This document shows, in pieces, positions 22,862 through 31,340 of a DNA stretch of 33,316 nt. Position 1 is the stretch's first letter. Every line of letters begins with the position of its first letter. The position numbers were made by a program, and so were the translations under genes. The DNA is from Haloferax marisrubri. GTDB taxonomy: Archaea; Halobacteriota; Halobacteria; Halobacteriales; Haloferacaceae. Where the stretch lies: NCBI RefSeq assembly GCF_001469875.2, contig NZ_LOPW02000006.1, forward strand, positions 1 through 33,316. Reading direction: 5' to 3'. The notes beneath the pieces were generated by a model that was not told the DNA's origin, ran no database searches, and worked only from the letters and a program-made list of their open reading frames with translations.

Positions 22862-22945
22862 ATGCCGAGTCCACTCACGAGTCGCGCCCCGCAGAGCCGA
22901 GTCGAACCCCGCCAGTCGCCCGCTCTTCCCGGGGTTCCCCGATGA
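22862..22945 (+). CDS. Possible leaderless 27-aa ORF
   Basis: ATG at 22862 opens a 27-codon frame (MPSPLTSRAPQSRVEP...) whose TGA overlaps the ATG of the membrane-protein gene as ATGA. The TATA box spacing is exact for a leaderless start here. The product is Pro/Ser/Arg-rich with no recognisable domain. It may be a leader peptide that couples translation, or a chance frame. Confidence 0.35.
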   Translation: MPSPLTSRAPQSRVEPRQSPALPGVPR

Positions 22946-23616
22946 CGCTCGTCGAGGACGCGACGCTCGGCGTCCACATCCTCGCCGGGTTCGCGGCGCT
23001 GTTCGCCGGTTTCGGCGCGATAGTCACGGAGAAGGGCGGTCGTCGCCACCGGCGGGCGGGGCGAATTTACGTCGCGGGGATGACCGTCGTCGCGGTCACG
23101 TCGCTCGCGCTGTTCGCCCTCGCGCCGACCCGCGGGCGGACGTTCCTCGCGCTCGTCGCGGTGTTCAGCTACTACTTCGTCTTCTCGGGCGATCGCGTCC
23201 TCTCGCGGAAGCGCCCGGCCGACAGGCCCGAACCGCTCGACTGGGTCGCGGTCGGCCTGCTCACCGCCGCCGGCGTCGGCCTCCTCGCCATGGGCGCGCC
23301 CCGGTTCCTCGCCGGCGATAGCTTCGCCACCGTGATGCTCGTGTTCGGCGCGGCCGGTGCCGGCTTCGGCGTCCGCGACCTCGCCGCTTTCCGCCGCGAG
23401 CGCGCCGAACCGCGCGAGTGGTTCTTCGAGCACATCGGTCGCATGGGCGGCGGCTACATCGCCACCGTCACCGCCTTCTCGTCGGTCAACTTCGATTTCC
23501 TTCCGACCGTCGCCGCGTGGCTCTGGCCGACCGTCGTCGGCACGCCGCTCATCTTCGTCGCCATCCGGAAGTACAAACGCGGGTCGTCCGGCGCGGCCGC
23601 ATCGACCGCGGACTGA
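22942..23616 (+). CDS. DUF2306-like membrane protein
   Basis: This 224-residue integral membrane protein has about seven hydrophobic segments, beginning LGVHILAGFAALFAGFGAI. Conserved-looking histidines occur at residue 12 in the first helix, in the KGGRRHRRAGRIYV loop, and in FFEHIGRMGGGYIA. This pattern (H in helix 1, H-R-x-x-G-R-x-Y, late H-x-x-R-M) is shared by the DUF2306 group of predicted membrane proteins, whose function is not known and for which heme or quinone binding has been a reasonable guess. It lies just right of the insertion cassette under a promoter with a palindrome. Confidence 0.78.
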   Translation: MTLVEDATLGVHILAGFAALFAGFGAIVTEKGGRRHRRAGRIYVAGMTVVAVTSLALFALAPTRGRTFLALVAVFSYYFVFSGDRVLSRKRPADRPEPLDWVAVGLLTAAGVGLLAMGAPRFLAGDSFATVMLVFGAAGAGFGVRDLAAFRRERAEPREWFFEHIGRMGGGYIATVTAFSSVNFDFLPTVAAWLWPTVVGTPLIFVAIRKYKRGSSGAAASTAD

Positions 23617-23758
23617 CTTCGGCCCGCGGACGACCGCTCGCCTCGTCGTCTTCTCACCTCTCTCATCGACGCTCCGCTTGCCCCCGCGAGCGCCGGCGCT
23701 CACCGGCGAATCCGTCGCCAGCACGGAATAATAATTTGGAACTACAAAATAACAGCAC

Positions 23759-23768
23759 TTATTATACC
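23759..23768 (+). promoter_or_regulatory. TATA box of the znuACB operon
   Basis: TTATTATACC is centred about 25 bases before the ATG at 23788, so the mRNA is likely leaderless. The AT-rich region 23727-23787 around it includes TTTG-GAACTA-CAAA (23735-23748), a possible site for a zinc-responsive repressor. Confidence 0.55.
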
Positions 23769-23787
23769 AAAGCAATTTTCTAATAAC

Positions 23788-24897
23788 ATGCGAACGAAGA
23801 CCCGACGCAGGTTCCTCGCGACAGTCGCCGGAAGCGCCGCCGTCGGCCTCGCGGGTTGTCTCGGCGGTGATGACTCGTCCGATTCGACCGGCTCGTCGGC
23901 CGACTCGGAAACGACGGCGACGGCTTCCTTTTTCGTCTTCGGCGACGTGGCGCGACACGTCGCTGGCGACGCCGCGTCCGTCGAAACGCTCGTCCCCATC
24001 GGCCAGCACGGCCACGGTTGGGAGCCCGGTCCGGACGTGCAGGGTCGGGTGCTCGAATCCGACCTGTTCGTCCACGGGATGCCCGGCTTCCAGCCGTGGG
24101 CCGACGACATCCGCACCTCGCTCGAAGCGGACGGCTCGGATGTCGCCGAAGTCGACGCCTCCGCCGACGTGGAACTCCACGAAATCGGTGCCGACGGTCA
24201 CGTCCACGACGACGAGTCCCACGACGAGACGGACCACGCGGACGAGACGGAACAACACGACGAGGAGTCGCACACGAACAAGACGCACCACGAGGAGACC
24301 GAACACCACGACGACGAGCACGACGACGAACACGCCGAGGAGCACGACGAGGAACACGGTGAACACGACCCGCACTTCTGGCTGGACCCCACGCGGGTCG
24401 CCACCGCGACCGAGACGCTCCGCGACGCCTTCCAGTCGGTCGATTCCGCGAACGCCGACGCCTACGCCGCGAACGCCGAGTCCTACCGCGAGACGCTCTC
24501 GGAACTCGACGCGGCGTTCGAAGACGGCCTCGCCGACCGCGAGCGCGACGTGCTTCTCGTCGCCGGCCACGACGCCTACGGCTACCTCGCCGACCGCTAC
24601 GACCTCGAAATCGTCGCGCTCACCGGCATCTCGCCCGACGAGGAGCCGTCGCCGCGGGACATCGAGCGAGCGCAGGCGACCATCGAGGAACACGGCATCC
24701 GACACGTCCTCGCCGACCCGCTGGAGTCCGACCGCGCCGCACAGCAACTCGTCTCCGAGACGGACGCCGAGGACGTGCTCCCGCTCACGCCGCTTCCCGG
24801 CGTAATGACTGAGTGGGAGGAAAACGACTGGGGGTACGTGGACATTATGCGCGAGGTGAACCTCCCGTCGCTCCGGACGGCGCTCGGCGCGCAATGA
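23788..24897 (+). CDS. znuA: Zinc ABC transporter substrate-binding lipoprotein ZnuA
   Basis: This 369-residue cluster A-I solute-binding protein is a Tat lipoprotein (TKTRRRFLATV, lipobox LAGC with Cys24). It captures Zn2+ outside the cell and hands it to ZnuB. Likely ligands are His76 in GQHGHGWEP, His196 in DPHFWLDP and the His of VAGHDAYGYLADRY. Between about 131 and 196 there is a large loop with 17 histidines among Asp and Glu, the mark of zinc rather than manganese binders. It uses a Tat leader, normal for haloarchaea. Its stop overlaps the start of znuC by four bases. Expression is probably zinc-repressed. Confidence 0.93.
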   Translation: MRTKTRRRFLATVAGSAAVGLAGCLGGDDSSDSTGSSADSETTATASFFVFGDVARHVAGDAASVETLVPIGQHGHGWEPGPDVQGRVLESDLFVHGMPGFQPWADDIRTSLEADGSDVAEVDASADVELHEIGADGHVHDDESHDETDHADETEQHDEESHTNKTHHEETEHHDDEHDDEHAEEHDEEHGEHDPHFWLDPTRVATATETLRDAFQSVDSANADAYAANAESYRETLSELDAAFEDGLADRERDVLLVAGHDAYGYLADRYDLEIVALTGISPDEEPSPRDIERAQATIEEHGIRHVLADPLESDRAAQQLVSETDAEDVLPLTPLPGVMTEWEENDWGYVDIMREVNLPSLRTALGAQ

Positions 24898-25718
24898 CGG
24901 CCGTCTCGCTCAGCGACGTGACCTTTTCGTACGGCGACGTCCCGGTCGTTGACGGCGTTTCGCTCGACGTCCCCGAAGGCGAGTTCCTCGGGCTCGTCGG
25001 CCCGAACGGGTCGGGAAAGAGCACGCTCTTGACGCTGATGCTCGGTCTCCGCCGACCGACCCGCGGCGAGGTGCGACTGTTCGACCGGCCCGCCCACGAC
25101 TTCTCTGACGGCGAGCGCGTCGCCTACGTCGCACAGGACGCGACGGACGCGGCCCGCGACATGCCCGTCACCGTCCGCGAGGTCGTCCGGATGGGTCGAT
25201 ACCCGCGGAACCTGTTCGGTCGCTTTTCGGCCGACGACCGCGAGGCGGTCGCCTCGGCGCTCGACCGGGTCGATATCGCGGACCTCGCCGACCGCCGGGT
25301 CGGGGCGCTCTCCGGCGGGCAGCGCCAGCGGGTGTTCGTCGCCCGCGCGCTCGCGGCCGAGGCCGACCTGCTCGCGCTCGACGAGCCGACGGTCGCCCTC
25401 GACGCCGAGTCCCGGGAGGCGTTCTACGACCTCCTCGGCGACCTGAACGAACAGGGAATGACGGTCGTACTCGTCGAACACGACATCGGCGTCGTCACCG
25501 CCCGCGCGTCCCGAATCGCCTGTCTCAACAAGCGGCTGTACTTCCACGGCGACACCGACGACTTCGCCGACAGCGACGCGCTCGCCGCGGCCTACGGCTC
25601 GAACCAGCGCGTGCTCGACCACGACCACGGTCACGGCCATCACCACGACCACGGTCACGACCACGACCCCGCTCTCTCCCATAGTGACGCCCGCGACGAA
25701 CCGGAGGACGAGTCGTGA
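24894..25718 (+). CDS. znuC: Zinc ABC transporter ATPase ZnuC
   Basis: This 274-residue ABC ATPase powers zinc import. Walker A is GPNGSGKST (36-44), the signature LSGGQ is at 139-143, Walker B is LLALDEP (159-165) and the switch His is 196 in LVEHDIG. The last 35 residues add a His/Asp tail (DHDHGHGHHHDHGHDHD) beyond the core domain, which may hold zinc on the cytosolic side. The ATG at 24894 overlaps znuA's stop, and its own stop overlaps znuB's GTG, so all three genes are translationally coupled. Confidence 0.93.
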   Translation: MTAVSLSDVTFSYGDVPVVDGVSLDVPEGEFLGLVGPNGSGKSTLLTLMLGLRRPTRGEVRLFDRPAHDFSDGERVAYVAQDATDAARDMPVTVREVVRMGRYPRNLFGRFSADDREAVASALDRVDIADLADRRVGALSGGQRQRVFVARALAAEADLLALDEPTVALDAESREAFYDLLGDLNEQGMTVVLVEHDIGVVTARASRIACLNKRLYFHGDTDDFADSDALAAAYGSNQRVLDHDHGHGHHHDHGHDHDPALSHSDARDEPEDES

Positions 25719-26701
25719 CCGACCCCGTCGCGCTCGCGGCGACCAACCTCCTCGCGGTCGATTTCTCCGCGGCCGGTTCTCTCGCGCCGCTCCTCGTGGC
25801 CGACGCGTTCACGGGGATTTTCGACTGGTTCTTGACGGCGGTCGTCGGCGGGGTGTTCTCGTGGCTCGCCGGCGTCACCGGCCTCGACTTCCTCGGCTAT
25901 CCCTACATGCAGCGGGCGTACCTCTCGGTGCTGTGCATCGGCGTCGTCGGCCCGCTCGTCGGGTCGTTCCTCGTCTACCGCGACCTCTCGATGGTCGGAG
26001 ACACGCTCGCCCACACCGCCTTCGCCGGGGTCGCGCTCGCGCTCTTCCTCGACGCGACGCTCGGGCTCGCGGTCCCGCCGCTCCTCGGCGCGCTCGTCGT
26101 CGCCGTCGTCGCGGCGCTCGTCGTGCAGGCGCTCATCGAGTACACCGACGCCCGGAGCGACGCCGCGCTGGCGATGGTCCTGACCGGCGGCTTCGCCCTC
26201 GGAAGCGTGCTCATCTCGCTGACCGGCGGCGGAATCTCGGTCGGCATCAACCAGTACCTGTTCGGCTCGTTGGCGACCGTCTCGCGGGCCGACGTGGGCC
26301 TCCTCGTCTCGATGGGTCTCGTCGTCGTCGGCTCCGTCGCGGTCGCCTACCGTCCGCTCGTGTACGTCACGTTCGACGAGACCGCCGCCCGCGCGTCGCG
26401 GCTCCACGTCCGCGCCGTCAACACGCTCCTGTCGATTCTCACCGCGTTCGTCGTCGTCAGCGCGATGCGAATCATGGGCGTCATCCTCGTCGCGGCCCTG
26501 CTTGTCGTCCCGGTCGTCACCGCCTCGCGGCTCGGCCGGAGCTTCAAGCAGTCGCTCCTGTATGGGGTTCTCGCGGGCGAACTCGCCGGCGTCGCCGGCG
26601 TCACGGTCGCGTACCTCTACGGGCTCGCCGCCGGCGGCTCCATCGTCCTCGTCGCCCTCGCGGGCTTCGTCGCCGTCGCCGCCGGGCACCGACTGACCTG
26701 A
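25715..26701 (+). CDS. znuB: Zinc ABC transporter permease ZnuB
   Basis: This 328-residue ABC-3 family permease has about eight or nine membrane helices. Family marks are FLVYRDLSMVGDTLAHTAFAG, GGFALGSVLISL and the MRIMGVILVAALLVVPV helix before the coupling region. It starts at a GTG that overlaps the znuC stop. An N-terminal extension of about 60 residues precedes the first core helix, longer than in most bacterial ZnuB. It completes the A-C-B operon. Confidence 0.92.
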   Translation: MTDPVALAATNLLAVDFSAAGSLAPLLVADAFTGIFDWFLTAVVGGVFSWLAGVTGLDFLGYPYMQRAYLSVLCIGVVGPLVGSFLVYRDLSMVGDTLAHTAFAGVALALFLDATLGLAVPPLLGALVVAVVAALVVQALIEYTDARSDAALAMVLTGGFALGSVLISLTGGGISVGINQYLFGSLATVSRADVGLLVSMGLVVVGSVAVAYRPLVYVTFDETAARASRLHVRAVNTLLSILTAFVVVSAMRIMGVILVAALLVVPVVTASRLGRSFKQSLLYGVLAGELAGVAGVTVAYLYGLAAGGSIVLVALAGFVAVAAGHRLT

Positions 26702-26801
26702 ACGCTCCCTGCTTCGGCCCTCCCACCGAACCCCGGCCGCGGCGACTCCGGAGCGACTCCAAAGAGCCCCACCGCGACCCGCGGCCTTGACCGGACAAGT
26801 G

Positions 26802-26890
26802 ACTTTTAAACGAACCGACGATTTCTGGTTCTGTCAGAGCCAGTAGTGTAGTATCTATCTTGCAATACCTTCGGCGAATCCGTTATTTTT
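26802..26890 (+). other. Possible small RNA or promoter fragment after znuB
   Basis: A TTTTAAAC TATA-like element (about 26804-26811) is followed by the stem CTGGTTC-TGTCA-GAGCCAG (26825-26843) and ends near a T-rich TTATTTTT (26883-26890). This resembles a short transcription unit, but conservation is unknown. Elsewhere in the 279-base gap I see only the transducer promoter. Confidence 0.25.
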
Positions 26891-26949
26891 GGGCGTTTCG
26901 AGGCGATTAGCGGCAATCTGGGATTATCTACATTGATACTGTTCGCGAA

Positions 26950-26957
26950 TACTTATC
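26950..26957 (+). promoter_or_regulatory. TATA box of the transducer gene
   Basis: TACTTATC, centred 27 bases before the ATG at 26981; a leaderless mRNA is expected. Confidence 0.55.
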
Positions 26958-26980
26958 ACTTTACTCCCACACTCGTTCGT

Positions 26981-28024
26981 ATGGCAATCGAGCGAAACGA
27001 ACGGGAACCGGCCGCCGGAGACGGGGCCGCCTCCCGACAGCACGACGCGTATTCCGGTCCCGGTGCCGCCGGCGCAGCGGCCGACGAGGTCCTCGACGAC
27101 GTGGACGACGTGGACGACGCGACCGACGAAATCGGCACGGCGGTCGCCGAACTCTCCCACGCCTCCGAGAGCGTGGCCGTCAGCGCACAGGAGATAAGCG
27201 ACCTCGCGGGCGACCAGTCGACCAACATGCAGGAGGTCGCCGGCGAGGTGTCGAACCTGAGCGCCAGCGTCGAGCAGATCGCCTCCAGCGCCGACCAGAC
27301 GAAGGCGATGAGCGACCAGGCGCGCGACCTCGCCGCCGAGGGTCGAAGCTCCGCCGACAACGCCGCCGACGCGATGGAGACTGTCGACGACGTGACCACC
27401 GACGTGTACGACGAAATCACCGACCTCCGCGCGAAGGTCGACCAGATAGACAGCGTCGTCGAGGTCATCAACGACATCGCCGACCAGACGAACCTGCTCG
27501 CGCTCAACGCCTCTATCGAGGCCGCGCGGGCCGGTGAAGCGGGAGCCGGCTTCGCCGTCGTCGCCGACGAGGTCAAGAGCCTCGCGGAGCAGTCTCGCGA
27601 CAGCGTCTCCGAAATCGAGGCGGTCGTCGGCGACATCCAAGAGACGACCGAGACGACCGTCGGCAACATCGAGGAGGCCAACGAGGAGGTCAACGACGGC
27701 ATTTCGGAGGTTGACGCGGCCGTCTCCGCCCTCCGGAACATCGACGCTGCGGTCGGCGAGGCCGCCGCCGGCGCGGAGGAGGTCGCCCGCGCGACCGACC
27801 AGCAGGCCGCAAGCACCGAGGAGGTGGCGAGCCTCGTTGACCAGACCGCCCGGGGCGCAGAGGAGGTCGCCGGCGAAATCGACCAGGTCGCCGCGGCCAC
27901 AGAAGAGCAGACGGCGAAGATTTCGGAGGTCGCACTCCTCGTCGGACACATCGACGACGAGGTGGACGACCTCGAAGACGAACTCGACGCGGCCGAAGGC
28001 GGGCTCTCCGCCCGGGGCGCGTAG
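26981..28024 (+). CDS. Soluble halobacterial transducer (methyl-accepting chemotaxis protein)
   Basis: This 347-residue cytosolic chemotaxis receptor has no membrane helix and no HAMP. A short acidic N-terminus (1-50) leads straight into the coiled-coil signalling domain. The hairpin tip, which binds CheA and CheW, lies at about 160-200: [19 protein letters not shown] then [20 protein letters not shown]. Glu/Gln pairs for methylation occur in the flanking helices. With no sensory domain, it may sense through a partner protein or the N-terminal segment. The gene for CheW follows with no gap. Confidence 0.92.
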   Translation: MAIERNEREPAAGDGAASRQHDAYSGPGAAGAAADEVLDDVDDVDDATDEIGTAVAELSHASESVAVSAQEISDLAGDQSTNMQEVAGEVSNLSASVEQIASSADQTKAMSDQARDLAAEGRSSADNAADAMETVDDVTTDVYDEITDLRAKVDQIDSVVEVINDIADQTNLLALNASIEAARAGEAGAGFAVVADEVKSLAEQSRDSVSEIEAVVGDIQETTETTVGNIEEANEEVNDGISEVDAAVSALRNIDAAVGEAAAGAEEVARATDQQAASTEEVASLVDQTARGAEEVAGEIDQVAAATEEQTAKISEVALLVGHIDDEVDDLEDELDAAEGGLSARGA

Positions 28025-28462
28025 ATGTCGCTCACGGACGCGCCCGACGCGGCGCTCGCGGAGCCGACGCAGGTCCTCGAGTTCGAAATCGGCGAGGAGC
28101 GCTACTGCGTCGTGCTCGACGCCGTCACCGAGATCATCGACCGCAAGCCCGCGCGGTCGCTCCCGGACTCGCCGCCGCACGTCGTCGGCGCGATGGACTA
28201 CCGGGGCGCGACGACGATGCTCGTCGACACGGCCTCGCTCCTCGGCGTGGGGTCGAACCCCGACGCCTCCCGCGTCGTCGTCTTCGACGCCGCCGACGAG
28301 GACGCGACCGTGTTCGGCTGGCTGGTCGACGAGGTCGACCGCGTGACGGAAATCGACCCCGAGACCGTCGACGACGCGCCGTTCGGCGACGAACTCACCC
28401 GCGGCGTCGTCAGGACCGACGACGGTCTCGTCGTCTGGGTCGATCCGCCGCTGGACGAGTAG
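28025..28462 (+). CDS. cheW: CheW-like chemotaxis coupling protein
   Basis: The 145-residue CheW domain links receptors to the CheA kinase. It has QVLEFEIGEERYCVVLDAVTEI at the start, PPHVVGAMDYRGATTMLVD in the middle and FGWLVDEVDRVTEI near residue 100, all family landmarks. It begins at the base right after the transducer stop codon, so the two are made together. No CheA, CheY or CheR is in the window, so this is a dedicated coupler for the adjacent receptor or an accessory CheW. Confidence 0.92.
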   Translation: MSLTDAPDAALAEPTQVLEFEIGEERYCVVLDAVTEIIDRKPARSLPDSPPHVVGAMDYRGATTMLVDTASLLGVGSNPDASRVVVFDAADEDATVFGWLVDEVDRVTEIDPETVDDAPFGDELTRGVVRTDDGLVVWVDPPLDE

Positions 28463-28510
28463 GCCGACCGCACCGTACTTTCTTGGCCGCTCCCGCGAAC
28501 CACTCGGACG

Positions 28511-29821
28511 ATGGAAACACGTCGGGACGCCGTCGATAGCTTCGATTCCTTTCGGCAGTTCATCGGTCTCGAACGCGACGTGCTCGTCCTCTCGGTGGCG
28601 ATGTTCGCGTTCAGCCTCTCGTTTCAGATGACCGGGCGGTACGTCCCGGAGTACCTCCGGGTACTCGGAGCCGGCGCGACCGTCGTCGGCCTCTACGGGA
28701 GCGTCGGCAACCTCATCGGGGCGCTGTACCCGTACCCGGGCGGCGCGCTCTCCGACCGACTCGGGTCGCGTCTCTCGCTCACGCTGTTCGGGACCGTCTC
28801 GTCGGCGGGCTTTCTCTTCTGGTTCGTCGCCCCGCAGGTCCCCGAGGTGACGCTCGCGGGCGTCTCGCTCGAACCGTGGCTCTGGATTTTCGTCGGGCTC
28901 TTTCTCACGCAGGCGTGGAAGTCGTTCGGCCTCGGCGCGACGTTCGCCATCGTCAAGCAGAGCGTCCCGCCCGGGCGACTGGCGATGGGCTTCGCCAGCA
29001 CCGAGATTTTCCGCCGCATCGGCTTCCTCCTCGGGCCGCTCATCGCGGCCGCGCTGTTGGCGGCGACGGCGACGTTCGTCGAGGGCTTCCGGTACGTCCT
29101 CATCGTGGCCGCGGTGTTCGGCATCGTCGCCACCGTCGCTCAGCACGTCCTCTACGACGCGGGTGGGGACTCGCTGGGCAAGTCGTTCGAGGGGCTCGCC
29201 CAACTTCGCGACGACCTCCGGTCGCTCCCGGAGACGCTTCGGCCGCTCCTCGTCGCGGACACGCTCATCCGGTTCGCCAACGGGATGGTGTACGTCTTCT
29301 TCGTCATCGTCGTCACGGAGTTCCTCCAAGTCGGCTTCACCGGCTTCGGCGTCTCGCTCCGCCCCGACGCCTTCTTCGGCGTCCTCCTCGGCGTGGAGAT
29401 GGTCGTCGCACTCCTGACGAAGCTCCCCGTCTCGAAACTCGCCGAGCGGACCGGGCTCAAGCCGGTCGTCGGCCTCGGGTTCGCGGTGTACGCGATATTC
29501 CCGGTCCTCCTCATCTTCGCCCCGGCGAACCAGTGGGTCGTCGTCGGTCTCTTTGCCTTCTCCGGGCTCCGGTTCGCCGGCCTCCCCGCGCACAAGGCGC
29601 TCATCGTCGGCCCGGCGGAGCGAAACGCCGGCGGGCGGGTGACGGGCGCGTACTACCTCCTGCGGAACACCATCGTCATCCCGAGCGCGGCGCTCGGCGG
29701 CTGGCTCTACGCGCGGGACCCGACGCTCGCGTTCTCGGTCGCGTCGCTCGTCGGCGTGGTCGGCGTGGTCTACTTCGCCCTGCGCGGAAAAGAGTTCGAG
29801 GCGTACGCGGGCGGGGCCTGA
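28511..29821 (+). CDS. Major facilitator superfamily transporter
   Basis: This 436-residue secondary transporter has about twelve hydrophobic helices. Motif A is visible as GGALSDRLGSR between helices 2 and 3. A central hydrophilic loop (around 220-245, LGKSFEGLAQLRDD) separates the halves. A second motif-like VSKLAERTGLK occurs in the C-terminal half. The substrate cannot be told. A TACTTTCTTGG TATA-like element lies about 33 bases upstream. It converges with the next gene with only a 3-base gap. Confidence 0.88.
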   Translation: METRRDAVDSFDSFRQFIGLERDVLVLSVAMFAFSLSFQMTGRYVPEYLRVLGAGATVVGLYGSVGNLIGALYPYPGGALSDRLGSRLSLTLFGTVSSAGFLFWFVAPQVPEVTLAGVSLEPWLWIFVGLFLTQAWKSFGLGATFAIVKQSVPPGRLAMGFASTEIFRRIGFLLGPLIAAALLAATATFVEGFRYVLIVAAVFGIVATVAQHVLYDAGGDSLGKSFEGLAQLRDDLRSLPETLRPLLVADTLIRFANGMVYVFFVIVVTEFLQVGFTGFGVSLRPDAFFGVLLGVEMVVALLTKLPVSKLAERTGLKPVVGLGFAVYAIFPVLLIFAPANQWVVVGLFAFSGLRFAGLPAHKALIVGPAERNAGGRVTGAYYLLRNTIVIPSAALGGWLYARDPTLAFSVASLVGVVGVVYFALRGKEFEAYAGGA

Positions 29822-29824
29822 CGC

Positions 29825-30424
29825 TCAGTTCGGGACGACGAGGTCGACCTCGAAGTAGTACATCGCGTCGAGGTCGCCCTCGAAGACGAGGTGGATGAGC
29901 GCGTTCTTGTCCGCCGGGACGTTGTTGCTCACGTCGGTGTCCTCGGTGACGAGGTCGCCGTCGGCGTCGTACACCCGACCGACGACGCTCAGCCGGCCGA
30001 TGCGCGAGGCGGTGTTCACGGAGAGGCCGACGCGGTAGGTCCCCGCCTCCTCGTCGTGTTCGGCGTAGTTCTGCCACGCCTTCGCGTACGGGAGGTCGGA
30101 GGAGACGATGACGCCCGGCACGGACCCCTTCGTCAGGAGCGTGCCCACGACCTCGGGGTCGTCGTCCTCGCGCTCGAAGTCGATTCGGTCCTCGGGGGAC
30201 TCGGGAGTCGGCTCGGATTCGGGTGTCGGTTCTGCGGGCTGTTCAGTCGTCGGCTCGGGGGTCGGTTCGGGCGAGTCGGTCGCCTGTCTCGCGGGCTGTT
30301 CGTCGCCGGTCGAGTCGTCGTTCTGGTCGGTCGCCGGGTCGAGCGCGTTACCCTCAGCACCGAGGCAACCGGAGATGAGCACCACGCCCGCCCCGACGCC
30401 GCCGAGGAATGTTCGTCTGTTCAT
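29825..30424 (-). CDS. Tat lipoprotein with FxLYD-like domain
   Basis: This 199-residue exported protein starts MNRRTFLGGVG and has its lipobox cysteine at 20. Residues about 50-82 are a Pro/Glu/Thr/Ser linker with repeated EPTPE. The C-terminal domain (about 100-199) is beta-rich, with LSVVGRVYDADGDLV and YYFEVDLVV, resembling the FxLYD domains found in many haloarchaeal surface lipoproteins. The role is unknown. A strong TATA box just upstream gives a nearly leaderless start. Confidence 0.78.
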   Translation of the reverse strand: MNRRTFLGGVGAGVVLISGCLGAEGNALDPATDQNDDSTGDEQPARQATDSPEPTPEPTTEQPAEPTPESEPTPESPEDRIDFEREDDDPEVVGTLLTKGSVPGVIVSSDLPYAKAWQNYAEHDEEAGTYRVGLSVNTASRIGRLSVVGRVYDADGDLVTEDTDVSNNVPADKNALIHLVFEGDLDAMYYFEVDLVVPN

Positions 30425-30442
30425 GTCACTCCCGACGACACA

Positions 30443-30453
30443 TATATACTAAA
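30443..30453 (-). promoter_or_regulatory. TATA box of the FxLYD-like lipoprotein gene
   Basis: On the minus strand TTAGTATATAT is centred about 24 bases before the ATG at 30424. Confidence 0.6.
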
Positions 30454-30571
30454 TTATGATTGTACTGAATGGCTGAAGATTCCGGGATAGAGAATGTCTG
30501 AAGCGGTTATGCGGCACATTACGATGAAGATAACCCGAGTTAGGAGGGCGACTCGCGGTCCCGCTGACCAC

Positions 30572-30589
30572 ACAAAGATTCAACTTTGT
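30572..30589. promoter_or_regulatory. Inverted repeat ACAAAG-N6-CTTTGT, candidate operator
   Basis: Arms at 30572-30577 and 30584-30589 are perfect. A third half-site CTTTGT recurs at 30600-30605, three bases before the start codon. The form resembles sites bound by winged-helix (MarR/HxlR-type) regulators; none is encoded nearby. Confidence 0.45.
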
Positions 30590-30607
30590 TAACATACATC
30601 TTTGTTC

Positions 30608-31249
30608 ATGGATATTGGGATACTCGGCGCTGGCCGCCTCGGTGGGACGTTGGCTCAACTCTTCGTGGAGGAGGGCCACCAGGTGGCGATAGCCAACGAC
30701 AGCGGAGTCGAGTCACTCGCAGACCTCTCGGAGACGCTCGGCCCGCAACTGCGCGCGGTGGAACCGACGCAAGCGATTCGATTCGGGGACGTGGTATTCC
30801 TCGCCATCCCGTTCCGCGAGCGCGACTCCCTGCCCGACGCGGACCACTTCGCGGAGAAAATCGTGGTCGACGCGATGAACCCCTACACGGAGAACTTCCA
30901 CGTCATGGACCTCGGCGACGACACCTCCTCGGAACTCGTCGCGGCCCAGCTCCCGGACGCGAAACTGGTCAAGTCGTTCAACACCATCTACTGGGAGACG
31001 CTCCGCGACCTCGGACACCCCGACCTCCCCGAGTCCGAGCGCCTCGCGGTCTTCCTCGCCGGCGACGACTCGGACGCCAAAGCGCACGTCGCCGACCTCA
31101 TCCGCGATATCGGGTTCGGCCCGATCGACGTCGGCGGTCTCGTTCCGGGCGGCGAACTACTGGAACCCGGCTCGGCCCTCTACAAGCGCGAAATCACGGT
31201 CGAAGAAGCGAGGGAGACCGTCCGAACGCTTCGTGCCCGGCAGGGCTGA
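30608..31249 (+). CDS. NAD(P)-binding protein of the F420-dependent NADP reductase family
   Basis: The 213-residue protein has a Rossmann fold with GILGAGRLGGTLAQLF at the very N-terminus, VVFLAIPF on strand 4, DAMNPY and KSFNTIYWETL. These match the F420H2:NADP+ oxidoreductase (FNO) group, which moves hydride between coenzyme F420 and NADP; relatives include metalloreductase-like dehydrogenases. Haloarchaea do make F420. I place the start at the ATG at 30608, which gives MDIGILGAG; an upstream TTG is unlikely. Three CTTTGT/ACAAAG half-sites in the promoter suggest tight control, perhaps by redox stress. Confidence 0.8.
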   Translation: MDIGILGAGRLGGTLAQLFVEEGHQVAIANDSGVESLADLSETLGPQLRAVEPTQAIRFGDVVFLAIPFRERDSLPDADHFAEKIVVDAMNPYTENFHVMDLGDDTSSELVAAQLPDAKLVKSFNTIYWETLRDLGHPDLPESERLAVFLAGDDSDAKAHVADLIRDIGFGPIDVGGLVPGGELLEPGSALYKREITVEEARETVRTLRARQG

Positions 31250-31340
31250 CCGTCGCCGCCGCGTAACTATCACGGTTTTTGATTGTGTATGCTCGACACC
31301 AGATTGCGCTCGCGGAGTACCACGGCCGTACCCGTACGAT

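Noticed and set aside
22666..24894. A 742-codon minus-strand open frame
   Set aside because: It runs antisense through the DUF2306-like gene and znuA, has low-complexity Arg/Val/Gly content and no domain; high GC opens such frames.
26924..29593. An 889-codon minus-strand open frame
   Set aside because: It is antisense to the transducer, cheW and the MFS gene; the composition is repetitive charged residues typical of a shadow frame.
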